Shown here: in pieces, positions 34,773 through 44,848 of the stretch
Layout: the number at the start of each line of letters is the position of its first letter
Position numbering within the stretch: position 1 is the stretch's first letter
From: an uncultured Desulfobacter sp.
GTDB lineage: Bacteria > Desulfobacterota > Desulfobacteria > Desulfobacterales > Desulfobacteraceae
Assembly: GCF_963677125.1 (NCBI RefSeq)
Contig: NZ_OY781882.1
Coordinates: forward strand, 814,501 to 878,500
Length of the DNA: 64,000 nt
Reading direction: 5' to 3'
The notes under the pieces: model-generated
Told to the model about the DNA's origin: nothing
The model's input: only the letters and a program-made list of their open reading frames with translations
The model's database searches: none
Program-made: the position numbers and the translations under genes

Positions 34773-36584
34773 ATGAATAACATTGCTGAAGAAAACGAAA
34801 ACCAAAACATGAATCAAGAATTAGAGACCCAAAACCAAGAATTAGAGACCCAAGACGAGGTAAAAGAGTCCGAAATCCAACTCACCGGAGAAGAGACCAT
34901 GGAAGAACTGCTGGATATCTATGATTCCAGCCTTAGTAAATTTGAAGAGGGACAGGTTGTCACCGGAACAGTGATCTCCGTCGGCAGGGAAACGGTCCTT
35001 GTCGATGTGGGATACAAATCTGAGGGACAGATCTCAATTCATGAATTCATTGGTGAGGACGGCAATGTCAGCGTAAACGTCGGCGACGAGTTTGAGGTAA
35101 TGATCGAAGTATGGGATGAAGAAGAAGAGACCGTTCTTCTCTCCCGTGACAAAGCCAAAAAGGTTAAAGTGTGGGATGCCATCAAAGACATCTACGACGA
35201 TGACGGCACCATTGAGGGTGTTATCACCAGTCGGGTTAAAGGCGGTTTCTCCGTTGATATCGGACTGCAGGCCTTTTTGCCGGGCTCCCAGGCGGATCTG
35301 CGGCCCATCCGCAATATGGATGAAATGGTCGGCCAGACTTATACCTTTAAAATTCTCAAGTACAACAAGAAAAGAAACAACATTGTTCTGTCACGCCGTG
35401 TATTGCTTGAAACCGAAAGAGAGAAAATGCGCAGTGCCACACTGTCTGCCATTGAAAACGATAAAGTCATGGAAGGTATTGTTAAAAACATTACCGAATA
35501 CGGTGTCTTTGTTGATCTCGGCGGTGTTGACGGACTTCTTCATATTACCGATATTTCCTGGGGACGGGTTAAACATCCCTCTGAATTGTTCTCTGTCGGC
35601 GATCAGATCAAGGTGAAGATTCTCTCCTTTGATTTTGAGAAGGAACGGGTTTCTCTGGGCATGAAACAGTTGACCCCCGATCCCTGGACAACAGCTGCTG
35701 AAAAATATCCCACCGGTTCGAAGATTGAAGGCCGGGTGGTCAGCCTGACCGATTATGGGGCGTTTATTGAGCTTGAAGAGGGTGTTGAAGGCCTTATCCA
35801 TGTCTCTGAAATGTCCTGGACCCGTAAAATCCGTCACCCATCCCAGATGGTTGCCGTGGGCGAACAGGTTGAGGCCGTTGTTCTGGATCTCAAACCTGAA
35901 AACCGCAGAATTTCTCTGGGTATCAAACAGACCGTTGAAAATCCCTGGGAAGTCATTTCTCAGAAATACCCCGTGGGTACCATTATTGAAGGAAAAATCA
36001 AGAACATTACCGAATTTGGTCTGTTCATCGGCATTGATGATGACATTGACGGCTTAGTTCACATCTCTGATATTTCTTGGACCAAACGGATTAAGCATCC
36101 TTCTGAAATTTATAAGAAAAATGATACCATTCAGGCAGTCGTACTTGATATCGACAAGGCCAATGAAAGATTCTCTTTGGGTATCAAGCAAACCCAGGTT
36201 GATCCTTGGGAAACAGTTGCCGAACGTTATGATGTGGGCAAGGAAATTTCAGGCGTCATCACCAATCTTACCGATTTCGGCGTGTTTGTAGAGCTTGAAG
36301 AAGGTATTGAAGGGCTGGTTCATGTATCTGAAATCAGCAAGGAAAACATCAAGAGCCCCAAAGAACATTACCAGATCGGTGAAACCATTACGGCTAAGGT
36401 AATGAACATCAACTCTGATGAAAGACGGATCGGCCTGTCCATCAAACGTCTGGATGAAGATGATGATGATAGATATCTTGAAGAAATTGCAAAAAGCTCC
36501 AAACCTGCTGCCTCCGCATTTGGAGAAATGCTGAGAAATAATATCCAGGAAAAACTGGAAGCGGAGAAAAAAGAAAACGAATAA
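34773..36584 (+). CDS. rpsA: 30S ribosomal protein S1
   Basis: 603 residues with six S1 (OB-fold) repeats; the later ones show the standard VDGLLHITDISWGRVKHPSE-type core. It binds mRNA at the 30S platform and aids initiation. The N-terminus has an extra acidic, Gln-rich extension with a perfect 21-bp tandem duplication encoding NQELETQ twice (about 34812-34853). The start has a G-rich ribosome-binding site (TAGGGGG). Confidence 0.96.
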   Translation: MNNIAEENENQNMNQELETQNQELETQDEVKESEIQLTGEETMEELLDIYDSSLSKFEEGQVVTGTVISVGRETVLVDVGYKSEGQISIHEFIGEDGNVSVNVGDEFEVMIEVWDEEEETVLLSRDKAKKVKVWDAIKDIYDDDGTIEGVITSRVKGGFSVDIGLQAFLPGSQADLRPIRNMDEMVGQTYTFKILKYNKKRNNIVLSRRVLLETEREKMRSATLSAIENDKVMEGIVKNITEYGVFVDLGGVDGLLHITDISWGRVKHPSELFSVGDQIKVKILSFDFEKERVSLGMKQLTPDPWTTAAEKYPTGSKIEGRVVSLTDYGAFIELEEGVEGLIHVSEMSWTRKIRHPSQMVAVGEQVEAVVLDLKPENRRISLGIKQTVENPWEVISQKYPVGTIIEGKIKNITEFGLFIGIDDDIDGLVHISDISWTKRIKHPSEIYKKNDTIQAVVLDIDKANERFSLGIKQTQVDPWETVAERYDVGKEISGVITNLTDFGVFVELEEGIEGLVHVSEISKENIKSPKEHYQIGETITAKVMNINSDERRIGLSIKRLDEDDDDRYLEEIAKSSKPAASAFGEMLRNNIQEKLEAEKKENE

Positions 36585-36622
36585 TCTCTGCCAGTAGCAG
36601 AATTGCAGTTTTTTAAATTTTC

Positions 36623-36666
36623 AAGGCCGGACTGATCCTTCATACAGGACATCCGGCCTTTTTTCG
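36623..36666 (+). terminator. Rho-independent terminator after rpsA
   Basis: AAGGCCGG (36623-36630) and CCGGCCTT (36653-36660) form a perfect 8-bp stem followed by a T-rich tail. Confidence 0.9.
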
Positions 36667-36797
36667 TTCATTGCAAATGAATTGGTGCTTCAGTGTCCGC
36701 CTTCTCGTGATCTTTTCGCTTGCCTGTATGGATTTCGAGCAAGAAAAGAGTGCCAATTCATCAGGCCCCAATTATAAAAATTAAGGAAGAGTTATTT

Positions 36798-37700
36798 ATG
36801 TTTGCAAGACGCCATCCTGTTTTATTTTTTCTTTGTGTTATCTGTGCCTGCTTCACTTTGGGGCTGGTTGCCGTGTCCGGTGTTGCTGTTCTGGGTGCCT
36901 TTGCTTTAAATAGCGGAATCAGTGGGGCCATGGCATCCGCCAGGGGTAATATCGGCGTGGTTGAAGTGACAGGGCCAATTATATCATCACAAAAAATCAT
37001 TGAAGATATTCATTGGTTTATGGACGATGACGCTATTAAGGCGATTGTTTTAAGGGTCGACAGTCCCGGCGGCGGGATCGGGCCATCCCAGGAAATTTAC
37101 CGGGAACTGATGAAGAACCGCGATGAAAAACCTGTGATCGCCTCCATGGGCTCTGTTGCCGCCTCCGGGGGATATTATATTGCATGTGCAGCCCAAGGTG
37201 TTGTTGCAAATTCCGGCACTATAACCGGTTCCATTGGCGTAATTATGGAATATGCCAATATTGAACAGATTGTTCAAAAGATAGGGATTTCTCCTGTGGT
37301 CATAAAAAGCGGCGAATATAAGGACATGGGGTCTCCTATGAGAGCCCTTAAGGAGAGTGAAAAACAGTTGTTTCAAAATCTTGTGGATGAACTGCACGTC
37401 CAGTTCGTATCCGATGCGGCTGCGGCCAGAAATATGGAGACTGATGTTATGTCTAAACTGGCCGACGGCAGGGTTTATACCGGGCAGACCGCCATGAAAC
37501 TTAAACTTGTAGATCGTATCGGCAATCTGGATGATGCGGTGGAGTGGGCCGGACAGATAGCCGGCATTGAAGGTGAGTTAATTCCGGTTTATCCCAAAGC
37601 AGATAAAATGACACTGTTTAAAAAACTGGCCGAAACCCTGTTCCAGGATGTTAATCTCGGAACCAGGCTGTCCAGACAGTTCAGGTATGTTTTAAATTAA
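36798..37700 (+). CDS. sppA: Signal peptide peptidase SppA
   Basis: 300 residues from ATG 36798, preceded by AAGGAAGAG. A membrane anchor (about 9-30) is followed by the S49 peptidase domain: VLRVDSPGGGIGPSQEIY, the serine in GSVAASGGYYIA, and the general-base lysine in VIKSGEYKDMGSP. It digests leftover signal peptides in the inner membrane. The size is that of the short, half-length SppA. Confidence 0.93.
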   Translation: MFARRHPVLFFLCVICACFTLGLVAVSGVAVLGAFALNSGISGAMASARGNIGVVEVTGPIISSQKIIEDIHWFMDDDAIKAIVLRVDSPGGGIGPSQEIYRELMKNRDEKPVIASMGSVAASGGYYIACAAQGVVANSGTITGSIGVIMEYANIEQIVQKIGISPVVIKSGEYKDMGSPMRALKESEKQLFQNLVDELHVQFVSDAAAARNMETDVMSKLADGRVYTGQTAMKLKLVDRIGNLDDAVEWAGQIAGIEGELIPVYPKADKMTLFKKLAETLFQDVNLGTRLSRQFRYVLN

Positions 37701-37708
37701 GTTAAGGT

Positions 37709-38317
37709 CTACTCAAAAAGGTCGACTTCTCCTGCGCCATGCCTGATCACCTCGGGTTCATCCTCAACCAGGGAAATAACCGAAGACGGGGTGTTGGGTA
37801 CAGGGCCCCCATCAAGGACCATATCCAGCCTTGTATCGAAATAATCATGGAGCAGGGATGCATCCTCAAACACATCACCGTCAGGGTCCGTGGCCGAGGT
37901 AGAAATAATGGGATTACCTAGTTCTAAGGCAAGACTCAGGGCGATTTGATTGGCCGGCACCCTTATACCGGCGGTTTTCCTTTTGGTCAGCATGATTTTG
38001 GGCACCATCTTTGATCCAGGCAGGATAAAAGTATAAGGTCCGGGCAGTAAACGTTTCATGTGGCGATATGCGATATTGGATACCTTGGCATATTGAGAAA
38101 TATTTTTCAAATCCGGACAGATGAAACTGAACGGCTTGGTTTTATCTCTTTGTTTGAGTCTATATATTTTTTCAATGGCTTTTTTATTCATGATATCACA
38201 GCCGATACCGTAAAATGTGTCGGTGGGGTAGGCTATAATACCGCCTTTTCTGAGACATGCCACAGCCATAGATATGATTCGGGTCTGGGGTGTCTGGGGG
38301 TTAACATTATGTAACAT
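37709..38317 (-). CDS. L-threonylcarbamoyladenylate synthase-type protein (Sua5/YciO/YrdC)
   Basis: 202 residues with GGIIAYPTDTFYGIGCD, the KQRDKTKPFSFIC substrate loop, LLPGPYTFIL, GIRVPANQIALSL and PIISTSA. Family members make threonylcarbamoyl-AMP for tRNA t6A. The length and YRLKQRDKTKPF resemble the YciO branch, so the activity is likely but not certain. The ATG has GGAG eight bases upstream. The mtaB gene at 53 kb would act on t6A. Confidence 0.85.
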   Translation of the reverse strand: MLHNVNPQTPQTRIISMAVACLRKGGIIAYPTDTFYGIGCDIMNKKAIEKIYRLKQRDKTKPFSFICPDLKNISQYAKVSNIAYRHMKRLLPGPYTFILPGSKMVPKIMLTKRKTAGIRVPANQIALSLALELGNPIISTSATDPDGDVFEDASLLHDYFDTRLDMVLDGGPVPNTPSSVISLVEDEPEVIRHGAGEVDLFE

Positions 38318-38361
38318 TATGTTGTCTCCAAAAACGCGAGTAATTTAATATTAGTTGGGGT

Positions 38362-39444
38362 TTAATCACCAAAGCATATGCCAAGGGTTCTAGCCGTAAG
38401 GATTAACTCTCCGTTGGGGGCAACGCTGCGTATTCTGTTTACGGCGTCTTTTAAATGCACGCTTCCCATCATTCCACTGGGCTTAAGTGCCACCATTTTA
38501 CCGAAATTTTTGCTGGCTGCCATATGCACAGCCTGAACCCCAAACCGGGTACACAATTGTCTGTCCCAGTGGGTCGGCTGACCGCCGCGCTGGAGGTGGC
38601 CAAGGACCACGCACCTACTCTCTTTCCCGGTCTTTTCCTGGATTTTTTCGGCAAGCAGGTAACCAATGCCACCAAGGCGGATTTCTCTGTCTGTATTATT
38701 ATTGTCGGACACCACCATGGTGTCGTCAAGCTTTGCGCCTTCAGCCACAATAACAATGGTAAATAACTTGCCCATAGCTTCCCGGGATCTGATTTTTTTT
38801 TCAATGGCCGTCATATTGAATTTTATTTCAGGGATCAGAATTACATCCGCGCCGCCGGCAAGCCCGGCATAGGCTGCTATCCATCCGGCATACCGGCCCA
38901 TGACCTCAAGTACCATGACCCGGTTATGACTCTGGGCCGTTGAATGCAGTCGGTCAAGGGCATCCACGGCACAGGCCACGGCAGTGTCAAATCCAAATGT
39001 CTGCTGGGTGGCATCCAGATCATTGTCAATGGTTTTAGGTACACCAATGACAGGCAGTCCTGATTCATGCATCTGCAGGGCTGTGGTCAAGGTGCCGTCT
39101 CCGCCGATGACTACAAGTGCATCAAGACCCAACGCTTCCGTACTCTGCCGGACCTGGCTCATCAGATCCTCTGGTATTTTTCGTGTTTCACCCTGACCGG
39201 TTTTCGATGAAAATCTGCCCGCATTTGCCGTGCCCAGGATGGTACCGCCGCGAATGAGAAGTCCGTCCATATCCCGGACAGTGAGTGGGTCAGCTTGTAC
39301 AGGAGCCAAGAGCCCGTCAAAGCCACCCCGTATGCCTATGGTGGCAAAGCCCTGCATATCACCCGCTTTTACAATGGCCCTGATCACTGCATTCAATCCG
39401 GGGCAGTCTCCTCCCCCTGTTACCACACCAATTTTTTTTCCCAT
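38362..39444 (-). CDS. pfkA: 6-phosphofructokinase (group III, Gly104/Lys124 type)
   Basis: 360 residues with VVTGGGDCPGLNAVIRA, VVIGGDGT, PKTIDNDL and GRYAGWIAAYAGLAGGAD. The two residues that separate ATP from PPi enzymes are Gly117 (Gly104 in E. coli, ATP-type) and Lys137 (Gly124 in E. coli, Lys in PPi types). This mixed combination marks group III PFKs, in which the phosphoryl donor differs between members. The Shine-Dalgarno AAGGATGAAGAG is strong. Confidence 0.9.
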   Translation of the reverse strand: MGKKIGVVTGGGDCPGLNAVIRAIVKAGDMQGFATIGIRGGFDGLLAPVQADPLTVRDMDGLLIRGGTILGTANAGRFSSKTGQGETRKIPEDLMSQVRQSTEALGLDALVVIGGDGTLTTALQMHESGLPVIGVPKTIDNDLDATQQTFGFDTAVACAVDALDRLHSTAQSHNRVMVLEVMGRYAGWIAAYAGLAGGADVILIPEIKFNMTAIEKKIRSREAMGKLFTIVIVAEGAKLDDTMVVSDNNNTDREIRLGGIGYLLAEKIQEKTGKESRCVVLGHLQRGGQPTHWDRQLCTRFGVQAVHMAASKNFGKMVALKPSGMMGSVHLKDAVNRIRSVAPNGELILTARTLGICFGD

Positions 39445-39725
39445 CTCTTCATCCTTATCAATTGGGAATAACTCCCATATTTGAATATAGGTGGTTGAAT
39501 TTGCCTCACGGTGCTATATCAGATAATAAGTAATCAAACAAATAAATTACAACGGAATCATTTTATAAGGTATTTGTGACTTGAAATCAGTATACTTTTA
39601 TTTGTCCTGCCATTCCTGTTATCCTTAATATTCTGGATCATCGAAAAAAAATTAATTAAATGACCTTTATGTATATTTCTCTTAGGAATGATCTTGTAAA
39701 AAGTTCATGATTTTGGTAAAAGGAC

Positions 39726-39797
39726 TTGTTTATATACTTTGCTATGAATAATTATTGGCCAGCCTTTTCACCCACCTTTTTGATGTGACGGCTGGCC
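39726..39797 (+). promoter_or_regulatory. guaB promoter and leader hairpin
   Basis: A promoter TTGTTT (39726-39731), 17-bp spacer, TAATTA (39749-39754) is followed at once by a stem GGCCAGCC (39757-39764) / GGCTGGCC (39790-39797) ending TTTAAAG. The stem would sit at the very 5' end of the guaB mRNA. The rest of the 398-bp space between pfkA and guaB is AT-rich with no gene visible. Confidence 0.55.
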
Positions 39798-39842
39798 TTT
39801 AAAGTATAAATAAACACCTTTCCTTTCTGGAGGCCTTAATTT

Positions 39843-41312
39843 ATGTCCAATGTATTACCAGAACAGGGGCTGTCTTTTGATGATGTGCTCCTGCTTCCCG
39901 ATTATTCCGCCATCCTGCCTGACGAAGTGACTACGCACACCCGTTTGACCAAGGAGCTTGAACTCAATATTCCCATTGTCAGTGCGGCCATGGATACGGT
40001 GACAGAATCAGATACCGCCATCAGCATGGCCCGGGCCGGCGGCTTGGGATTTATCCACAGAAACCTGAGTATTGCCGAGCAGGTGGTTGAAGTGGACCGG
40101 GTTAAAAAAAGTGAAAGCGGTATGATTGTTGACCCTGTGACCGTCCATCCCGATGCCACTATTTCCGATGTGCTGAGTATTATGGCAAAATACCGTATAT
40201 CCGGTATCCCGGTTGTGGAAGGTGATAAGCTGGTCGGTATCGTGACCAACAGAGATCTTCGTTTTGAGACCCAGTTAGATAAACCGGCCAGGGAGGTTAT
40301 GACCAGTGAAAATTTGGTGACTGTACCCGAAAAATGCACCCTTGAAGAATCCAAAATCATGTTGCACAAACACAGAATTGAAAAACTTCTGGTAGTGGAT
40401 CCCCAAGGCAAACTCAAAGGACTGATCACCATTAAGGATATTGAAAAGATAAGAAAATATCCCAATGCCTGCAAGGACTCCCTGGGACGACTGAGAGCCG
40501 GTGCTGCCATTGGTGTGGGGTCTGACATGATGGAGCGTGTGGAAGCGCTTCTGAATGCCGGGGCAGATGCCCTGGTCATTGATACGTCCCATGGGCATTC
40601 CAAAAATGTGGTCATGGCGGTTCAGCGTATCAAGGCTGCTTTCCCTACCTGCCAACTTATTGCCGGTAATGTGGCCATGGAGGCCGGGGCAAAGGCATTG
40701 ATTGATGCAGGTGTTGATGCCGTTAAAATCGGCATTGGGCCTGGTTCCATATGTACCACCCGTATTGTTGCAGGTGTCGGCGTGCCCCAGTTGACAGCCG
40801 TGATGAACTGCGCTGAGATTTCAAAGAAAACCGGTGTCCCCCTGATTGCCGACGGCGGGATCAAGTATTCCGGGGATGTCTCTAAAGCTCTGGGCGCCGG
40901 TGCCCATTCCGTTATGTTAGGCAGTATGCTGGCCGGTACCAAAGAGAGTCCCGGCGAAATCGTCATTTACCAGGGACGCTCATATAAAGCTTACCGCGGC
41001 ATGGGATCTGTGGAAGCCATGAAAAAGGGCAGTTCCGACAGATATTATCAAAAAGATACCGGTGAAAATGAAGAGTTGGTTCCCGAAGGCATTGTGGGCC
41101 GGATTCCCTACCGGGGAACCATCCGCGAAAATATTGTCCAAATGATCGGCGGACTTAAGGCCGGCATGGGATATTTAGGTTCAGCGACCATTGAAGAGCT
41201 CCATCAAAAGGCCAAATTTGTTCGGATCACTGCGGCGGGATTAAGGGAAAGTCATGTCCATGACGTTTCCATCACCAAGGAAGCACCCAATTATAGAGTG
41301 GAAAGCAATTAA
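39843..41312 (+). CDS. guaB: IMP dehydrogenase
   Basis: 489 residues, the standard length. It oxidises IMP to XMP with NAD, the first committed GMP step. The barrel core is split by two CBS domains (about 95-205). The catalytic cysteine is in GIGPGSICTTRIV, and the flap motif is YRGMGSVEAM with the Arg-Tyr pair in EGIVGRIPYRG. The ribosome-binding site is TGGAGG. The dnaE gene follows after 5 bp. Confidence 0.97.
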   Translation: MSNVLPEQGLSFDDVLLLPDYSAILPDEVTTHTRLTKELELNIPIVSAAMDTVTESDTAISMARAGGLGFIHRNLSIAEQVVEVDRVKKSESGMIVDPVTVHPDATISDVLSIMAKYRISGIPVVEGDKLVGIVTNRDLRFETQLDKPAREVMTSENLVTVPEKCTLEESKIMLHKHRIEKLLVVDPQGKLKGLITIKDIEKIRKYPNACKDSLGRLRAGAAIGVGSDMMERVEALLNAGADALVIDTSHGHSKNVVMAVQRIKAAFPTCQLIAGNVAMEAGAKALIDAGVDAVKIGIGPGSICTTRIVAGVGVPQLTAVMNCAEISKKTGVPLIADGGIKYSGDVSKALGAGAHSVMLGSMLAGTKESPGEIVIYQGRSYKAYRGMGSVEAMKKGSSDRYYQKDTGENEELVPEGIVGRIPYRGTIRENIVQMIGGLKAGMGYLGSATIEELHQKAKFVRITAAGLRESHVHDVSITKEAPNYRVESN

Positions 41313-41317
41313 TTCCC

Positions 41318-44300
41318 ATGACTGATAATCAGGATATACCCTTTTATCACCTGCATCTGCACTCTGAGTACTCTTTGCTTGACGGGGCCATCAGGTTAAA
41401 CGACCTGATGGCAAGATGTAAGGAGTACGGTATGGATGCCGTGTCCATTACAGACCACGGCACCATGTTCGGTGTGGCGGAGTTTTATGAAAAAGCCCAA
41501 AAGGCAGGCATTAAACCCATACTGGGCTGTGAAGTCTATGTGGCGCCCAGAACCTTGAATGACAGGACACAACTGGATCGAAAAGGATTGAGTCATCTGG
41601 TGCTTTTGGCCAAGGACAGGGAAGGGTACACGAATCTTTGCAAGCTGGTGTCCGTGGCCCAGCTCAAGGGGTTTTATTTTAAGCCCAGAATCGACAAGGA
41701 ACTTTTTGCTCAACACGCCAAGGGCCTTGTGGGGCTCTCCGCCTGCCTGAAGGGGGATATTCCTCAAGCCATTTTGGCGGGGGACCAGGCAAAAGCAGAT
41801 GACCTGGCGAGGTTTTATCTTGATACCCTGGGCGAAGGAAATTTTTTTCTTGAAGTCCAGGAAAACGGTATGCAGATCCAGCATCGTGTTAATGAGGGGT
41901 TGCTTGATTTGAGCAAGCGGCTCTCCATTCCCATGGTGGCCACCAACGACTGTCATTACCTGTCCAATGGCGATGCCAAAGCCCATGAAATCCTTTTGTG
42001 CATCCAGACAGGTGATACCTTTGACAATGCGGATCGGTTTAAATTTGATTCGGACCAGCTCTATTTCAAATCAAAACAGGAGATGGTCGATTCCCTGGGA
42101 CATTTTCCCGATGCCATTGCCAATACAAAATTGATCGCAGACATGTGCGAGGTGGATTTTGGTAAGAAAACTTATCATTTTCCGCGATATGATCTTGGCG
42201 ATGGGCTGTCCGAGGACGAACTGTTTCAAAAGCTTGCCATGGAAGGTTTTGAAGAACGTCTTGCTAAAATCAAGGAGAAGACCCCCGACATTGATGAGCA
42301 GGTCTACCGGGATCGGATCAAGTACGAGATTGACATTATCCTTGAAATGGGGTTCCCGGGCTACTTTCTCATTGTGGCGGATTTTATCGGCCATGCACGA
42401 AAAATCGGGGTGCCGGTGGGTCCGGGCAGGGGATCTGCGGCTGGCTCTATGGTGGCTTACGCTATGGGAATAACCGCCCTTGATCCCATTGAGCATGGGC
42501 TGATTTTTGAACGGTTTTTAAATCCGGCTCGTATTTCCATGCCTGATATTGATGTGGATTTTTGCATTGAAGGTCGAGAACAGGTCTATGATTACACGGT
42601 TGAAAGGTACGGGGGGCCCGATTATGTGTGTCAGATCATCACTTTCGGGAAGCTCAAAGCCAAGGCCGTAATCCGGGATGTGGGAAGAGCCTTGGGCGTT
42701 CCCCTGTCTGAAGTGGATGAAGTGGCCAAGATGATCCCTGACAATGCCAAAAATTTGAAAAAAGCATTGGAAGAGGTGCCGGCCATAAAGGATAAATGCG
42801 GGGAAACAGAGGTTAAAACCCAGATGCTCGAGGTTGCAATGCTGCTTGAAGGGCTGCCTCGGCACGCATCCACCCATGCCGCAGGTGTTGTGGTTTCCGA
42901 CAAACCTTTGTGCGAATACCTGCCGTTGTTCAAGGGCAAAGATGGTGAAACCATTACCCAGTTTGACATGAATTTCACTGAAAAACAGGGGTTGGTTAAA
43001 TTTGATTTTCTTGGCCTTCGCAATCTGACAGTCATTAAAAACTGTATTGCCCTGATCGAAAAACAGGGTGATATACCGCCGGATCTTCTGCACTTGGATT
43101 ATTCGGATCCAAAGACCTTTGAACTTTTGCAAAATTCCGATACCACCGGGGTGTTCCAGCTTGAGAGTTCGGGTATGAAGGAGCTTATTTCCCGGCTGAA
43201 ACCGGCCAGTTTTTCAGATATTGTGGCCCTTGTGGCACTCTACCGTCCAGGGCCCTTGGATTCGGGCATGGCAGACAGCTATGTGGAACGTAAGCATGGC
43301 CGGGAGCCTGTAGTATATCAGTTCCCCGAACTTGAGCCTGTGCTTGAAGAGACCTACGGGGTTATTTTGTACCAGGAGCAGGTCATGAAAATTGCCGGGG
43401 TCCTTGCCAATTACAGCATGGCCCAGGCCGACGGGCTTAGAAAAGCCATGGGAAAAAAGATTGCCGCCATGATGGAAGAGCACCGGACCCTGTTTATGAA
43501 CGGTGCTGAAGAAAACGGCCATGATCCCAAAAAGGCGGAAGAGGTTTTTGACCTTATGGAAAAATTCGGCGGCTACGGCTTTAACAAGTCTCATTCAGCC
43601 GCCTATGCCCTGATTGCATTTCAAACTGCTTATCTTAAAGCCCATTTCCCTGTTGAGTTCATCGCAGCCCTGATGACGTCCGAACGCGGCAATTCCGATG
43701 CCGTGCTCAAATATATGGATGAATGCAAAGGCCACAACATCAAAGTCCTGCCCCCGGATGTCAACCAGAGTGACGCCTTTTTCAATGTGGATGATCATTG
43801 TATCCGATTTGGTCTGGCTGCTATTAAAGGTGTGGGAGAGGCTGCCATTGAATCTATTGTAGAAAATCGTGAAAAGGACGGCGACTATTCCAGCCTTTAT
43901 AATTTCTGCGAACGGGTAAATTTGAGCAAAGCCAATAAAAAAGTGATAGAGGCCCTGATTAAATGCGGGGCGTTTGACTCAACAGGTGATAAACGCGCCC
44001 AGATGATGGCCGTGCTTGAAGATGCTTTGGATCATGGTGCCAGAATTCAGAAGGAGAAAGCCGATGCCCAGCTGGACCTGTTTGCCGATTCAGGTGTGGG
44101 CATCAGCCTACCCTCCAGTATTCCAAGAATGCCCGACATTGATGAATGGGAAGGCAAGGTTTTGCTTGAGCTGGAAAAAGAAGCTTTAGGGTTTTACATT
44201 ACCGGGCACCCCATGGATGATTATGCGGATATCATCCGCAAATTTACCAGTGTTAACACGGTCACCCTCCAGGATGTTAAAGATGAAAAGATGGTCCGCA

Positions 44301-44848
44301 TCGCTGGCGATCTGAAGGTGCAGAAGATTCATAAGACCAAAAAAGGGGACTTGATGGCTTTTTGCAATATTGAGGACCAGTATTCAACCGTGGAATTGGT
44401 CGTTTTTCCCAATTTGTATGCCAGGACCCATACCTTTTTGTCCCAGGAGCAGGTGGTTATCGTTGAAGCTGAAGTTCAGAGAAAAGAGAACACCGTCAAG
44501 CTGATCGGCGAAGCCATTGTTCCTGCAACCCAGGCCGAAACCCTTTGGGCTGCAGGTATTGTAATGCAGGTAGATGCCAAGCGTCATGAAACAGATGTGC
44601 TTGATCAAATCAAACCGGTGATCGAGCGATATCCGGGCAACTGTGTTTCTTTGTTCAATATTCACATTGATTCGGAACATCCCGATGTGATGGTTAAGTT
44701 ATCGGATGAGTACAAGTCCGATGCCTGTCCCGGCTTTTTCCAGGAGATTGAAACCATTCTTGGCCCGGGCTCCATTGAAACCCGATGCGCCCCGGTCAAA
44801 GATAAGGTGAAAAAGAAAAAACGCTGGCCTAAAAAACAGGTGTCTTGA
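41318..44848 (+). CDS. dnaE: DNA polymerase III alpha subunit
   Basis: 1176 residues. The N-terminal PHP domain begins HLHSEYSLLDGAIRL. The polymerase core carries PDIDVDFC with catalytic aspartates, and GPGRGSAAGSMVAYAMGI. Further on are the LLEGLPRHASTHAAGVV, TQFDMNFTEKQGLVKFDFLGL and NKSHSAAYALIAFQTAYLK blocks, then an OB-fold and tail. It is the replicative polymerase. It starts 5 bp after guaB and its 3' end overlaps the convergent BON gene by 20 bp. Confidence 0.97.
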   Translation: MTDNQDIPFYHLHLHSEYSLLDGAIRLNDLMARCKEYGMDAVSITDHGTMFGVAEFYEKAQKAGIKPILGCEVYVAPRTLNDRTQLDRKGLSHLVLLAKDREGYTNLCKLVSVAQLKGFYFKPRIDKELFAQHAKGLVGLSACLKGDIPQAILAGDQAKADDLARFYLDTLGEGNFFLEVQENGMQIQHRVNEGLLDLSKRLSIPMVATNDCHYLSNGDAKAHEILLCIQTGDTFDNADRFKFDSDQLYFKSKQEMVDSLGHFPDAIANTKLIADMCEVDFGKKTYHFPRYDLGDGLSEDELFQKLAMEGFEERLAKIKEKTPDIDEQVYRDRIKYEIDIILEMGFPGYFLIVADFIGHARKIGVPVGPGRGSAAGSMVAYAMGITALDPIEHGLIFERFLNPARISMPDIDVDFCIEGREQVYDYTVERYGGPDYVCQIITFGKLKAKAVIRDVGRALGVPLSEVDEVAKMIPDNAKNLKKALEEVPAIKDKCGETEVKTQMLEVAMLLEGLPRHASTHAAGVVVSDKPLCEYLPLFKGKDGETITQFDMNFTEKQGLVKFDFLGLRNLTVIKNCIALIEKQGDIPPDLLHLDYSDPKTFELLQNSDTTGVFQLESSGMKELISRLKPASFSDIVALVALYRPGPLDSGMADSYVERKHGREPVVYQFPELEPVLEETYGVILYQEQVMKIAGVLANYSMAQADGLRKAMGKKIAAMMEEHRTLFMNGAEENGHDPKKAEEVFDLMEKFGGYGFNKSHSAAYALIAFQTAYLKAHFPVEFIAALMTSERGNSDAVLKYMDECKGHNIKVLPPDVNQSDAFFNVDDHCIRFGLAAIKGVGEAAIESIVENREKDGDYSSLYNFCERVNLSKANKKVIEALIKCGAFDSTGDKRAQMMAVLEDALDHGARIQKEKADAQLDLFADSGVGISLPSSIPRMPDIDEWEGKVLLELEKEALGFYITGHPMDDYADIIRKFTSVNTVTLQDVKDEKMVRIAGDLKVQKIHKTKKGDLMAFCNIEDQYSTVELVVFPNLYARTHTFLSQEQVVIVEAEVQRKENTVKLIGEAIVPATQAETLWAAGIVMQVDAKRHETDVLDQIKPVIERYPGNCVSLFNIHIDSEHPDVMVKLSDEYKSDACPGFFQEIETILGPGSIETRCAPVKDKVKKKKRWPKKQVS

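Noticed and set aside
39726..39842. A purine riboswitch before guaB
   Set aside because: The leader has one plain 8-bp hairpin; the three-way junction and conserved loop bases of purine riboswitches are not there.
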